Below are positions 23,401 through 35,740 of a stretch of 64,000 nucleotides of DNA, piece after piece. The position numbers and the translations under genes were made by a program. Position 1 is the stretch's first letter; each line of letters begins with the position of its first letter. Under the pieces are notes generated by a model. That model was not told where the DNA came from, did no database searches, and saw nothing but the letters and a program-made list of their open reading frames with translations. Source of the stretch: Sipunculus nudus (lineage: Eukaryota; Annelida; Sipuncula; Golfingiida; Sipunculidae); NCBI GenBank assembly GCA_026874595.1, contig CM049313.1:78130659-78194658 (forward strand), given 5' to 3'.

Positions 23401-25754
23401 GGCCTAATTAGGCTTCGTATCCCTTGCTTAGTCCCACATTTTGCCTGTTGTTGCCTTAGAGTCACGTGTATGTTCTCCTCTGCTTCTCTGTTTTGCCCTT
23501 TATAACGGGTCAGTTACAGTATAGTGTTCTAGTCTGCTTATGATGCCACCCATATTTCCTGAACTGGATTATGGAGTCTTATGTGTCTTATTTGTAGAGT
23601 TTATTGAAAATTATGCACGATTAGTCTAGTTTATGGTATGGTGCAGTTTTAATCTTAGCTTAAGAGTATTTAATCTTTCTTAACTGAATGTCATCCCATT
23701 TTCTGTAAAGATAAATAAAAACCCTGTTTTTAAATAGTTGAAAGAATCAACTAATAATGTTGATATTCATGGCAAGAACAGTTTTTCTTAATGTCAAACC
23801 ACCTTTTCCTCGACTAAACACGTTTTTAATTTCTTCAGCAGAGTTGCTGGCTTCTTAAATTGTTATCAGCTCTTCACACGCCAAGATGTCATCCATGGTC
23901 GGTTAAGAAATTTCTTAAGTTCCCTTCCTTTATTATTCTTTGTTCGTGCGTTCGTGTGATAGATTTGTCGATTTTTTAAAAGATTTTTGCTGTCCTGGCA
24001 GCTCTGATATGCTTTAATTATTTTGTAGACGCTTTGAAGTATTTAATAGGGTAAAAGTACTTTTATTACGTTGGTATTTCTCCATTTATCTTCATTTCAA
24101 AAACTTCAGTTGCTAAATCAAATGAAAAAAAGTTAAATTGTTTTTTGTTTGTGTCACACTACATTCAGCTTTATAATGCTGTCTTTTTAAGTCATTTTCT
24201 TACTGTTATCTAAGATATTTACGGAACATTTTAGAAAAGAATTTAATGCAATTAAATGCGAATCCAGAGGTTTTGTTTGGTTTATTTCTTGCCCAAAATA
24301 CTTTCCCCAAGTGGTAAAATATACGAAACTTTGAGGATATTCAAGAAGCAAGAAGAATGATTGGAACAGGTAATTAAAAATCTCCCATTATTTTAATGAG
24401 ACAGGTTCAGGTAGAATTATTAAGCAATATGTTCGATGAAGCAATTGTATGTCTGTTTCCACAAGACAATCAGTTTCCTGGTTATGCATGGAAATGAGAA
24501 ATAAAATAAAAGTGATTTTTTACATAGCGCTCTCATAATTCATGAAAAGCACCAAGGCAACGTGGAAATACACGCAAGTTTAACCGAATTTGTTTTTCTG
24601 GGACAAACTATATGCATTTGAAATCAAGCAATTTGTAGGTAGCCTTTTTTTCATCCCTTGCTCATATGAATTATACTGGCATATTTTCCTTTGATAACGA
24701 GAGTCGTTATGAGGGCGAAACTTTAAAAAATGTTTAGAAATTTTAGAAACTTATGGCATTTATATATTTTGAAAGTCTGTAAAAAGTAAGCATCGCGTAC
24801 TTGTTATATGTTACATCCATGTCTTTTCTTAATTTTTAACATTTGATCGATGTCGTGAAAAGGATATGTTTATATGAGATCAGATAAAAAAAAATTCTTG
24901 ATCTTATTAAATTGTAAGTGATTATATACAAATCATACAAATCAGATGATAAAAAATAACAATTATACAAAGAAAAAAATATATTAAAGAACTAGAGCTG
25001 AGAAAAATAGTTATTTAGCTTTGAGACAGCGGAGGCCAGACAGGTTAGAGAATTGCACTTAAAGCTAATAATCCTATCGACGCCGTCGAAGACGGAGGTT
25101 GTCATGAACACATATATCATCCAAATAGGCCGAGCTTCACCAGCCGTCTGATGAAGGTCTCTCAAAGATGCAAGCCTTCAAGGACTCCTTCTTTGACGAT
25201 TTTAATATCTCTTTCCCCCTAAAGTAGACATTCTATTACCACTTTTCCACTATCCAACACTCTCCAGTAAACAACACGATTATATACAGTGTCGAGTGTC
25301 ATGACATGTAGGCCCTTTCTTTCTCCTGAAAGATAATACAGTTGACATTTCTTCACTCGAAAAAGGTGAGTTGAGGCCTGTTACATATACAGCTAGTTTT
25401 TTCATACTGATCATTGGTATCGCCAAATTAAATTACGGCAATGCGTTGCTAATATCGAGTTTTCTTCGGGAAAACGTTAAAAACGCTGTCAGGTTATATC
25501 AAGCCCAGTTCTCTAGAACGGAAATAAGACATTTTCATTTGTTTGCCTGATATTTTATTTTGGATACTATATACATATAACTCCTTTGCTGGACAAGCAT
25601 TTTAGAATTTACTATTAAGTGTATTAAACATGATTCGTGCTACATTAGCACCTCCATGGTCAAAGGTTTCATTTTTGATAATTCTGGATTACAAAAGTAA
25701 GTTCGAACCTGCATTCATTAAAGCCCGCAGACACTAGAATCACTGTGTAAAACA
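20467..25754. other. No gene recognised; AT-rich unique sequence
   Basis: A 5.3-kb stretch without supportable genes. Minor items: a 'gaatcccc'/'ggggattc' inverted pair at about 20545-20578, a (TAA)n run at 21041-21056, and an inverted pair 'caatctaga'/'tctagattg' at about 22475-22530. Short overlapping open frames around 21166-21581, 21933-22313 and 22616-22899 occur on both strands and show no recognisable content. Confidence 0.35.
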
Positions 25755-26059
25755 AGTGACCCTTGGGTCATGACGCTCAGCTGACTGGGAAGAGATTCGC
25801 AAAAGGAAATTTTATCATCAGAATGGTAGTATATACCCATTCAACTGAAGCATTAAACAGATTAACCAACAGGCCAAGATTTGGTCTGTATTTATATATA
25901 TCTCAAAAATAGAGAAAAAATGTGTAAACTTTAAAAAACTAGAATACGGGTAGCCGACAAGTGACTACGTGTATCCGCCAAAATCAGAGTGGAACAGGTG
26001 AAGTTAGGCATGGATTGGGTGGCAAGGTGAAAAAGAGTGATGTATGTTGCATATTAGCA

Positions 26060-27740
26060 TGGATGTCTGCAGCCCAAATGTGTATGTAGGTTGTGCCACC
26101 TACCACAAATCCAGAAAGCTGTCCAAGTTGTATACATATGGAAACTTTTAGGCAGAAAAGTCAAACCATTACATGTATATGAGTGATTTTAGCCCACGGC
26201 AGACAAACAGACAGACGCTATGCAAAAATGGTTGCAGGTGGCCCCTCCAGTTTTGTGTATGATAAAGACCTATGAGACCTGTGAGATCTATACACATGCA
26301 AAATTTTGGCCTAATCGTTCAAACGGTTCCCGAGATATGAGCTTGGATGTCTGCAGCATAAACTAGAATGTAGGTGGCGCCACCTGTCATAAAATCAAGA
26401 AAGCTATCCAGGATGTATAAAACTGCAAAATTTTAGGCAGATATGTCTAACCACTGCCGAGATATGAGTGACATTATCCCACGGCAGACAAACAGACAGA
26501 CGCTGTGCAAACATGGTTACAGGTGGCGCCACCATTTTTTGTGTATGTTATAGAGCTATCCAAGGGCTTAATTTGTATAAATTATATTTCCTGATCGGTC
26601 AAACGGTTCCCGAGATATGAGCTTGGATGTGATCAGCGTGAACGTGAATGTAGGTGGCGCCACCTGTCATAAAATCAAGAAAGCTATCCAGGATGTATAC
26701 GCATGACGAATTTCAGGTGAATTAGTCAATTCCCTGCAGAGATATGAGTGATTTTAACCCAAGACAGATGAATAGATGGACACTGTGCAAACATGGTTAC
26801 AGGTGGCGCCACCATTTTTTGTGTATGTTATAGAGCTATCCAAGGGCTACATTTGTATAAATTTTATTTCCTGCTCGGTCAAACGGTTCCCGAGATATGA
26901 GCTTGGATGTGATCAGCGTGAACGTAAATGTAGGTGGCGCCACCTGTCGTAAAATCAAGAAAGCTATCCAGGATGTATACGCATGACGAATTTCAGGTGA
27001 ATTAGTCAATTCAGAGATATGAGTGATTTTAACCCAAGACAGATGAACAGATGGACACTGTGCAAACATGGTTACAGGTGGCGCCACCATTTTTTGTGTA
27101 TGTTATAGAGCTATCCAAGGGCTACATTTGTATAAATTTTATTTCCTGCTCGGTCAAACGGTTCCCGAGATATGAGCTTGGATGTGATCAGCGTGAACGT
27201 AAATGTAGGTGGCGCCACCTGTCATAAAATCAAGAAAGCTATCCAGGATGTATACGCATGACGAATTTCAGGTGAATTAGTCAATTCAGAGATATGAGTG
27301 ATTTTAACCCAAGACAGATGAACAGATGGACACTGTGCAAACATGGTTACAGGTGGCGCCACCATTTTTTGTGTATGTTATAGAGCTATCCAAGGGCTAC
27401 ATTTGTATAAATTTTATTTCCTGATCGGTCAAACGGTTCCCGAGATATGAGCTTGGATGTGATCAGCGTGAACGTATATGTAGGTGGCGCCACCTGTCGT
27501 AAAATCAAGAAAGCTATCCAGGATGTATACGCATGACGAATTTCAGGTGAATTAGTCAATTCAGAGATATGAGTGATTTTAACCCAAGGCAGATGAACAG
27601 GTGGACACTGTGCAAACATGGTTACAGGTCGCGCCACCATTTTTTGTGTATGTTATAAAGCAATCCAAGGGCTACATTTGTATAAATTTTATTTCCTAAT
27701 CGGTCAAACGGCTCCCGAGATATGAGGGTTTATGTGTGGA
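26060..27740 (+). repeat. 275-bp tandem array (about six units)
   Basis: The motif 'ggcgccaccattttttgtg' recurs at spacings of 280, 275, 275 and 275 bp from about 26521 to 27626. Each unit has two sub-halves, one with 'ggtggcgccacctgtc' and one with 'ggtggcgccaccatttt'. Both continue into 'ctatccaggatgtat' or 'ctatccaagggct', so the 275-bp unit arose from an older repeat of about 140 bp. The last four units are almost identical, the first ones diverged. Two 84-codon minus-strand frames (26836-27090, 27386-27640) are identical products of the array. Confidence 0.9.
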
Positions 27741-27949
27741 AACAGACGCACAAATGGACGCTGGATAGAGAGGAAAGGTCAGAGGTCAGCACAAATTGGT
27801 TAAGCATTAGTTCACATGTGACCCGATAATCGGTGTAAGTTTCGGAAAAATTGGTCCATTATTCTCAGAGGAGCACTCTGAAACGAACGTGGCGGCAGCG
27901 GAGGAACCCGGTCAAAAACATAGTATTCGCAAAACTTCGTTTTGGCAGA

Positions 27950-30450
27950 TACAAAAATACAGGTGGCTCCACCAGTCTGCAGAAACTAATAAAAACACTT
28001 AATGGTCATATCAATGCAAAGAATCATGATGATCTCCGCGTTAGTTGTTCAGATACTTCAGCTTTTGTATCAAATTGTCCATTAATTTCAAGTTTCCACA
28101 GGCACTTTTCATGGGCCTCCTTGCATAACAAGAATGAAGATTCTAGGTCCAGTTGTTGCAATTTGTACCCTGTTGACAGATAACCACATCTTTAAAGGTC
28201 TCAAAAAAAGAGAAAAAAAATCGTAAAAATTTGAAAAAAAAATAGAGGTGGCACACCCAGTCTGCAGAAACTGATTGAACAGCTCATGATCAATATGTAT
28301 GCCGAAAATCATGACCATCAGTGTTGTAGTTATTGAGATACTGGAGTTTTTGTATCAAATTTTCCATTATTCTGGAGGGGGGGGGGGGTATTTTGGAGCC
28401 ATACAGCTTAAAGAATATGGATAACAGAGACCTAATTTCAGGTTTCAATGGAGGATTTCCATGGGTCTCCCTGTGTGTCAAGAATGAAGATTCTAGGTCC
28501 AGTTTTTATGATTTGTGCCCTGTTGACAGATAACTACATATCATAGCTGCAGAAACTGATGAAACACTCCATGATCAATATCCATGCAAACAATTATGGT
28601 GATCTCTGCATTAGCTGTTCAGATACTTCAGCTTTTGTATCAAATTTTCGATTATTCTGAGCTGTACTTTTTGAGTGCCAGAGCTCATAGGATATTGGTA
28701 ACAGAGACCTAATTTCAGGTTTCCATGGAGACTTATCATGGGTCTCCCTGTGAGTCAAGAATGAAGATTCTAGGTCCAGTCGTTACGATTTGTACCCTGT
28801 TGACAGATAACTACATCCTTAAAGGTCTCAAAAATAGAGAAAAAAAATTGTGAAAATTTGAAAAAATACAGGTGTCGCCACAAGTCTGCAGGAACTGATG
28901 GAACACCTCTTGATTAATACGTGTGCCAAAAATCATGACCATCAGCGTTATAGTTATTGAGTTGTTGCAGTTTGTTGTTATCAAATTTTCCATTATTCTG
29001 GGGGGTTATTGGGAGCCCCCCACAGCTCAAAGGATATGAGTAACAGAGACCTTATTTCAGGTTTCCATGGAGACTTTTCATGGACCTCTCAGTGTGTCAA
29101 GAATGAAGATTCTAGGTCCAGTCTTTATGATTTGTGCCCTGTTAACAGCTGTTCACATTTTTAAAGGTCTCAAAAATAGACAAAACAATTCGTAAAAATT
29201 GAAAAATACAGGTTGCGCCACCAGTCTGCAGAAACTGATGAACATCTCATGATCAATAAGTATGCCAAAAATCATGACCATCAGTGATGTAGTTAATGAG
29301 ATATTGAAGTTTTTGTATGAAATTTTTTACTATTCTGGGGGGTACTTTGGGGTCCCATAACTCAAAGGATATGGGTAACAAAGACCTAATTTCTGATTTC
29401 CATGGAGACTTTTCATAGGTCTCTCAGTGTGTCGAGAATGAAGATTCTAGGTCCAGCGGTTACGTTTGTACCACGTTAACATATGACAGCATCATTAAAG
29501 GTCTCAAAATAGAGAAAAAAATCGTAAATATCGAACAGTACAGGTGGCGCCACCAGTCTGCAGGAACTGATGGAACATCTCATGATCAATATGTATGCCA
29601 AAAATCATGACCATCAGTGATGTAGTTATTGAGATATTGAAGTTTTTGTATAAAATTTTTGACTACTCTGGGGGGTTCTTTGGGGCCCCATAGCTCGAAA
29701 GATATGGGTAACAGAGACCTAATTCCTTATTTCCATGAAGACTTTTCATAGGTCTCTTAGTGTGTCGAGAATGAAGATTCTAGGCCCACGGTCTTAAAAA
29801 TACAGGAAAAAATCGTAAAAAATCGAAAAATACAGGTGGCGCCACCAGTCTGAAGAAACTGATGGAACATCTCATGATCAATAAGTATGCCAAAAATCAT
29901 GACCATCAGTGATGTAGTTATTGAGATATTGAAGTTTTTGTATGAAATTTTTTACTATTCTTGGGGGTAATTTGGGGCCCCATAGCTCAAAGGATATGGG
30001 TTACAGAGACCTAATTTCTAGTTTCCAAGGAGATTTTTCATGGACCTCTCAGTGTGTAAAGAATTAAGATTCTAGGTCCAGTCTTTACGATTTGTGCCTT
30101 GTTAACAGATGTTCACATTTTTAAAGGTTTTAAAAATAGAGAAAAAAAATTCGTAAAAAATCGAAAAATTCAGGTGGCGCCACCAGTCTGCAGGAAGTGA
30201 TGGAACATCTCATGATCAATATGTATGCCAAAAATCATGACCATCAGTCAAGTAGTTAATGAGATATTGAAGTTTTTGTATGAATTTTTTTACTTTTCTG
30301 GGGGGGGGGGGGGGGTAATTTGGGGCCCCATAGCTCGAAGGATACGGGTAACAGAGACCTAATTTCTGGTTTCCAAGGAGATTTTTCATGGAACTCTCAG
30401 AATCCCAAGTTACAAGGTTCTAGGTCCAGCGGTTACGATTTGTGCCTGGT
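27950..30450 (+). repeat. Tandem array, units of about 290-340 bp
   Basis: About eight units share 'aggtggcgccaccagtctgc', 'gaactgatggaacatctc', 'atgatcaatatgtatgcc', 'aaaatcatgaccatcagtg', 'gagatattgaagtttttgta', a G-rich 'ctgggggg' block, 'ggatatgggtaacagagacc', 'tttccatggagacttttcat' and 'gattctaggtccag'. G-run length varies (up to 15 G near 30300). It is more diverged than the preceding 275-bp array but is joined to it by the common GGTGGCGCCACC word and by the repeat sense. Confidence 0.85.
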
Positions 30451-30497
30451 TAACGGACGGACAGACGGACGGACGATGGAAAATGAGTGATCGCTAT

Positions 30498-30526
30498 AGC
30501 TCAGATGACTTTCAGTCAGCTGAGCT
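30498..30526. repeat. Terminal hairpin, 13-bp arms with one mismatch
   Basis: Arms 'agctcagatgact' and 'agtcagctgagct' around the loop 'ttc', followed by 'aaaaacg'. Position and sequence are homologous to the hairpin at 20011-20039. Confidence 0.8.
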
Positions 30527-30530
30527 AAAA

Positions 30531-31857
30531 ACGAACTCTCTCAAGGAGCCTCCTGTCTTCACTTCAAGGATGAGCTGCACTTGCTGTATCTGGTAAACCT
30601 GTATCATCAACGCTTTTCTTTACCTAGTTCACAGCAGGAAGTGTCTGGAACCTAGCCTGGGCAGCTGTAAGGTATCTTTGTAGATAGATAAACGGTTTAT
30701 AATATTGATACCGGTAGTTTTCTGCCGTCATGATATATTCATATTTGATAAGGTCAATTATAGGAAGAGTGCATTCTTCCAAAAAATTCGACCTACACAC
30801 CATATTACTTTTATACTCAATTTTGAATCAGATTTCATGTGAAATTCGTGGTGTTTCATGTGTCGTTAAAAATAATCAATTTGCCTTTTTTTCTGTATCT
30901 GCTTGTACACTGCATATTTTCATGGATATTTGCAATGTTCGACAGTAGTCATCTAATATTCCTGTGGTTTAGAAAAGGCATTCTAAGCAAAATATCAGGA
31001 ATTAAATGGCATGCAAAATATCAGGAATTAAATACCACACACATATACGTGTTCTCTGAAAGGTATGATAATCAATGTTTTAAGTCGTAAATATTCGTGT
31101 TTATGTTCCTGGCTAAGTGATTACTTTCGCCGAGATTTAGCCCCATGGTGGAAGATTTTTACAAAGTCTAACAAAAACAAGGATTACTTCCCCTGATTTA
31201 CCTGATAACCCAGGTGTCCAATAGTTTTCTTATTCTCATGTAATTAGAAATATCATGTCAAAACGAAACTATAACACAGTTGCTGATTTCTTTTACAAAA
31301 CAGCAGATACTTTATAATCCAAGAACCATTATTATTTGTTTGAAGAACTTTAGATTAGATTAAAAGAAGAACAGCTGTACGTGTTTATCCGAACTGTATG
31401 ATTTTGTAAATTTAACCTTTGAACCGTCCATTGAACTGTACTTGATAAAAAGTATCCATCGTAAAGGTTTTCATTGTACTTTTGCGTGATAAAGTTAAGA
31501 TTTTTATTACATGATCGTGACCCTCCCGGCTTTAGATTCCCCATTTGAACAATTGAATTGCAGTCAGTTCCGAAGGTCGACAGACAAAAATAATTTCAAT
31601 GGTGGCCAGCAGCTTGCTAGCTCCAAAATAACCGTTCGGGTTGAATGCAGTATTTTTTCTATGCCCTTGTAAATAAATTTCCTGGATTTTGACGCATGCG
31701 TGAGTTGGCAGCTCAAACAGACTGTTGTTTGTGAAAATTTCACCTACAACTATGATGATTAAGTGTCATGTGGCCTGATGTGAATGTGTTGAGAAAACCA
31801 TCTACCACCACTTGAATTTCACAGGTATCTCCGACGTAATTCACTTAGCCAGGAAAC
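30531..31857. other. No gene recognised; one small duplication
   Basis: AT-rich unique sequence. The only repeat seen is a perfect 21-bp direct repeat (30987-31007 and 31013-31033, 'gcaaaatatcaggaattaa' plus 'at'). Confidence 0.4.
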
Positions 31858-33228
31858 ATGGCCCACTTCTCTTCTCACACAGCGGCTATACACTGCAGTC
31901 GTCCAACCTCTCTCCTCACACAGCGGTTATACACTGCAGTCGTCCAAGTTCTCTCCTCACACAGCGGTTATACACTGCAGTCCTCCCACTTCTCTCCTCA
32001 CACAGCGGTTATACACTGCAGTCCTCCCACTTCTTTCCTCACACAGCGGTTATACACTGCAGTCGTTTCAGTTCTCTCCTCACACAGCGGTTATACACTG
32101 CAGTCGTCCCACTTCTCTCCTCACACAGCGGTTATACACTGCTATCGTCCCACTTCTCCCCTCACACAGCGGTTATACACTGCAGTCCTCCCACTTCTCT
32201 CCTCACACAGCGGTTATACACTGCAGTCCTCCCACTTCTCTCCTCTTACAGCGGTTATACACTGCAGTCCTCCCACTTCTCTCCTCACACAGCGGTTATA
32301 CACTGCAGTCGTCCCACTTCTCTCCTCACACAGCGGTTATACACTGCAGTCGTCCCACTTCTCTCCTCACACAGCGGTTATACACTGCAGTCGTCCCACT
32401 TCTCTCCTCACACAGCGGTTATTCACTGCAGTCGTCCCACTTCTCTCCTCACACAGCGGTTATACACTGCAGTCCTCCCACTTCTTTCCTCACACAGCGG
32501 TTATACACTGCAGTCGTCTCAGTTCTCTCCTCACATAGTGGTTATACACTGCAGTCGTCCCTCTTCTCTCCTCACACAGCGGTTATACACTGCAGTCCTC
32601 CCACTTCTTTCCTCACACAGCGGTTATACACTGCAGTCGTCTCAGTTCTCTCCTCACATAGTGGTTATACACTGCAGTCGTCCCATTTCTCTCCTCACAC
32701 AGCGGTTATACACTGCAGTCCTCCCACTTCTCTCCTCACACAGCGGTTATACACTGCAGTCGTCCCACTTCTCTCCTCACACAGCGGTTATACACTGCAG
32801 TCGTCCCACTTCTCTCCTCACACAGCGGTTATACACTGCAGTCCTCCCACTTCTTTCCTCACACAGCGGTTATACACTGCAGTCGTCTCAGTTCTCTCCT
32901 CACATAGTGGTTATACACTGCAGTCGTCCCACTTCTCTCCTCACACAGCGGTTGTACACTGCAGTCGTCCCAGTTCTCTCCTCACACAGTGGTTATACAC
33001 AGCAGTCGTCCCACTTCTCTCCTCACACAGCGGTTATACACAGCAGTCGTCCCACTTCTCTCCTCACACAGCGGTTATACACAGCAGTCGTCCCAGTTCT
33101 CTCCTCACACAGCGATTGTACACTGCAGTCGTCCCACTTCTCTCCTCACACAGTGGTTATACACAGCAGTCGTCCCACTTCTCTCCTCACACAGCGGTTA
33201 TACACTGCAGTCGTCTCAGTTCTCCTTT
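31858..33228 (+). repeat. 41-bp minisatellite (about 33 units), open on the plus strand
   Basis: The unit reads 'cacttctctcctcacacag', 'cggttatacactgcag', 'tcgtcc' (41 bp) and carries a PstI-type 'ctgcag' in nearly every copy. The consensus contains no TAA, TAG or TGA. Because 41 is not a multiple of 3, a reading frame cycles through all three unit phases every 123 bp. The result is a 41-residue peptide repeat and a continuous open frame of 498 codons (31812-33308, no ATG at its start) plus a 226-codon ATG frame from 31858 ('aaacATGg' context). Variants 'cctccc', 'cgtctcag' and 'cacatagtgg' recur at 123/246 bp, showing three-unit higher-order copying. Ser/His/Thr-rich composition reflects the DNA repeat. 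Translation is unproven. Confidence 0.92.
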
Positions 33229-33999
33229 TTGTTTTAACCGCTGCTTTTTATAGCAAGCTTTTCATGGTTCCATCATCGGGGGGGTGGGCACCTGGCAAAG
33301 AACTGTAATCAGACCAAGAGTGAGGTATCGCTTGTTCATTCATCTTGGTCATATGCCAGAACTAGTGTAATCAACGGGAGCGGGTGTCGCATGTTAAAAT
33401 TTTGGACCTGGATGCATTGTATTAATTTATAATACGGTTAACACATGTTCATTCATATAATAAGAGTCAAATGATGTTATATACCGAATCCGCTGCAGAA
33501 TGTTTTTTTGGTGTGAAGTTTTCAACTGCCGCCGTTATAGCTTTTTTAATCCGCACAACAGCCCTTATTTAATGTTCAACAGAACTAGTGTCTCTTGCCT
33601 ACTCATTCAGAAAAAGGCCTGGGGCAAATTTGTAGTCACAATAATATAGACTGATATTTGGTACCATTAATTTTTGCTGGATGAACGATGACTTCATGTG
33701 CGCTGGGTACAAATCCGCGCAATCTCACGAAGCGTTGTTTAGGTGAGTGATATTCTAGCGACCTTCTGAGTAAAAAACATTCGGTATCATTTACTTCGGC
33801 GTTAGAATATACATATATTTTATATACATTTATATACACATGTTTACTTTCAATGTGATCCTTTTTGTTCTTGACACGAAATATGTTAACGTTGTGATCA
33901 AAATTATGAAAATACAGTTAAGAGATGTACATGAGTACTGACAGAAATAGCAAGTGTATGTGCACAACTGGCACCAAACGTTTCCAGAACATAAACATG
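33229..33999. other. No gene recognised
   Basis: Unique AT-rich sequence between two arrays; no supportable feature. Confidence 0.35.
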
Positions 34000-35150
34000 G
34001 AACCTACCACTAGGTGGAATGTCAGGCTTAGCTTAACACAGGTATACCGAAATAGTACGCCCCTGGAATGTCAGGCTAGGCTAAACTGGGTATCCCACAA
34101 TAAATATGGTAAACAGGTATCCTCACATATCACACTGACTGAAATGTCAGGCTAAGCTTAACACCGGTATCCCCACAATTTACACCGACTGGAATATCAG
34201 ACTAAGTTGAACACAGATATCCCGACACATTACACCGACTGAAATGTCAGGCCAAGCTTAACACAGGTATTCCAACAAATTACTCCGAATGGAATGTTAG
34301 GCTAAGCTAAACACAGATATCCCGAAGTATTACACCGACTGAAATGTCAGGCTAAGCTAAACACAGGTATCCCCAATAATACACCGACTTATGTCAGGCT
34401 AAGCTAAACACGATTATAAAGAACTAGTACGCCCCTGGCATGTCAGGCTGAGCTTAACACGGGATTTCCCCACATATTACACCGACTAGAACGTTAGGCG
34501 AAGCTAAACACAGATATCCCGAACTGTTACACCGACTGAAATGTCAGGCTTAGTTAAACACAGGTTTCCCTACATATGTCACCGACTAGAATGACAGGCT
34601 GAGCTAAACACGAATATCCCGAACAAATACGCCCCTGGAATGTCAGGCTAAGCTTAACACAGATATCCCGACACCGACTGAAATGCCAATCTAAGCTTAA
34701 CACAGATATCCCCACATATTTCACCGGCTGAAATGTCAGGTTAAGCAAACCACTATTGTTCTGGGATATTAAAACGGAACGAATGTCAGGCTGAGCTGAA
34801 CACTGGTATTTCAACATATCTATGTGGAATGTCGACGTATACATCTAGCAATGTGGAATACAATGCCGTGCAACACGAATACTTGTGTTTAGCTTAATTT
34901 GATATTCCAACCGATGTAATATGTCGGGATATCTGTGTTTCGCTTTGCCTTACATTCTATTGGGCGTAATATGTCGGAATACCTGTGTTAAGCTGTGTCG
35001 GGAGTATCCCGACATAATTTTCCTTCAGAATATACATTATATTATATCAGGCCACATCAGATTTGCAATTTGTTGCAATTTTACACCCCGGCAAATCTGG
35101 CAGCATGTTATGTCAGGGTAAGTGGAATACAGGTATCCGCAGATATCTCT
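34000..35150. repeat. Degenerate 50-bp array that reverses orientation
   Basis: About 17 forward units of about 48-50 bp (34010-34830) share 'gaatgtcaggctaagct', 'taacacaggtatcccgaca' and 'attacaccgactg'. From about 34880 to 35030 the same motif appears as its reverse complement ('tgtttagctt', 'gatattcc', 'taatatgtcggg', 'tacctgtgttaagctgtgt'). A forward unit returns at 35105-35145 ('atgtcagggtaagtgg', 'aatacaggtatcc'). Individual units are 75-90% similar by eye. Confidence 0.8.
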
Positions 35151-35740
35151 TTTTCAGGATATTGTCTGTGACGCTGCATGGCTTAAAGGTTTTGTTAAGT
35201 AATTTATGAGATAACAACTCTGGGCGAGAATGACATTGCTTTAATACTCTCATAACTCCCTGGTGTGAATGGAACTAGGAAATTCAACTGAGTTAGGAAA
35301 CGTTCGCTGAACAGGACTTAAAAAGCGAACATTGGAGACAAATGAAACCTCATGATCCCAGTGCAACTCATGCTGTTGTTCAGGTGATTTCCCGCGGGAA
35401 CGTAATCGTGTATTTACGAGTGACACTTCCTTACTGAATGATAAATTGCTTCTTTTATTTAACTCTTCCAGGGTATCGTCTTCTTGTCTTTTTTTCTCTA
35501 GATTAAATCAACATAAATTAAATTTTCGTTTGTGGTTCTTAAAATTGACATGACCTTCAAAAGAAGCCATTCAAGTTAGAATGATTGGTTTTACATAATT
35601 TCCGCTAGGACCTGAATATAAGTCACACACGTTTCAAGAAACGACAGGATGAAGGAAAACTAACTTGAACGATTTTCATGAATTTTTCTATATGTAAACA
35701 AAAGCACCGCAAACGTGAATAATACGCCCGTCGTGTATCT
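35151..35740. other. No gene recognised
   Basis: Unique sequence, nothing supportable. Confidence 0.3.

Larger units (their letters stand above)
25755..30530 (+). mobile_element. 4.8-kb composite tandem-core element with terminal hairpin
   Basis: The proposed left end (25755-25790) has 'tgaccc'/'gggtca' as a tight hairpin and then 'gctcagctgact', which matches one arm of the right-end hairpin. The interior is two consecutive tandem arrays (26060-27740 and 27950-30450) that both carry GGTGGCGCCACC. The right end is a 'cggacggacagacggacgg' tail, 'gagtgatcgctat', a hairpin (30498-30526) and A's. Tail and hairpin are shared with the 18.65-20.05 kb element although the cores differ, as in families of non-autonomous Helentron/pearl-type elements (assignment by analogy). 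No protein-coding capacity is seen. Confidence 0.5.

Noticed and set aside
26836-27640. Two identical 84-codon minus-strand frames.
   Set aside because: They are 550 bp apart, exactly two 275-bp units, so they arise from the tandem array.
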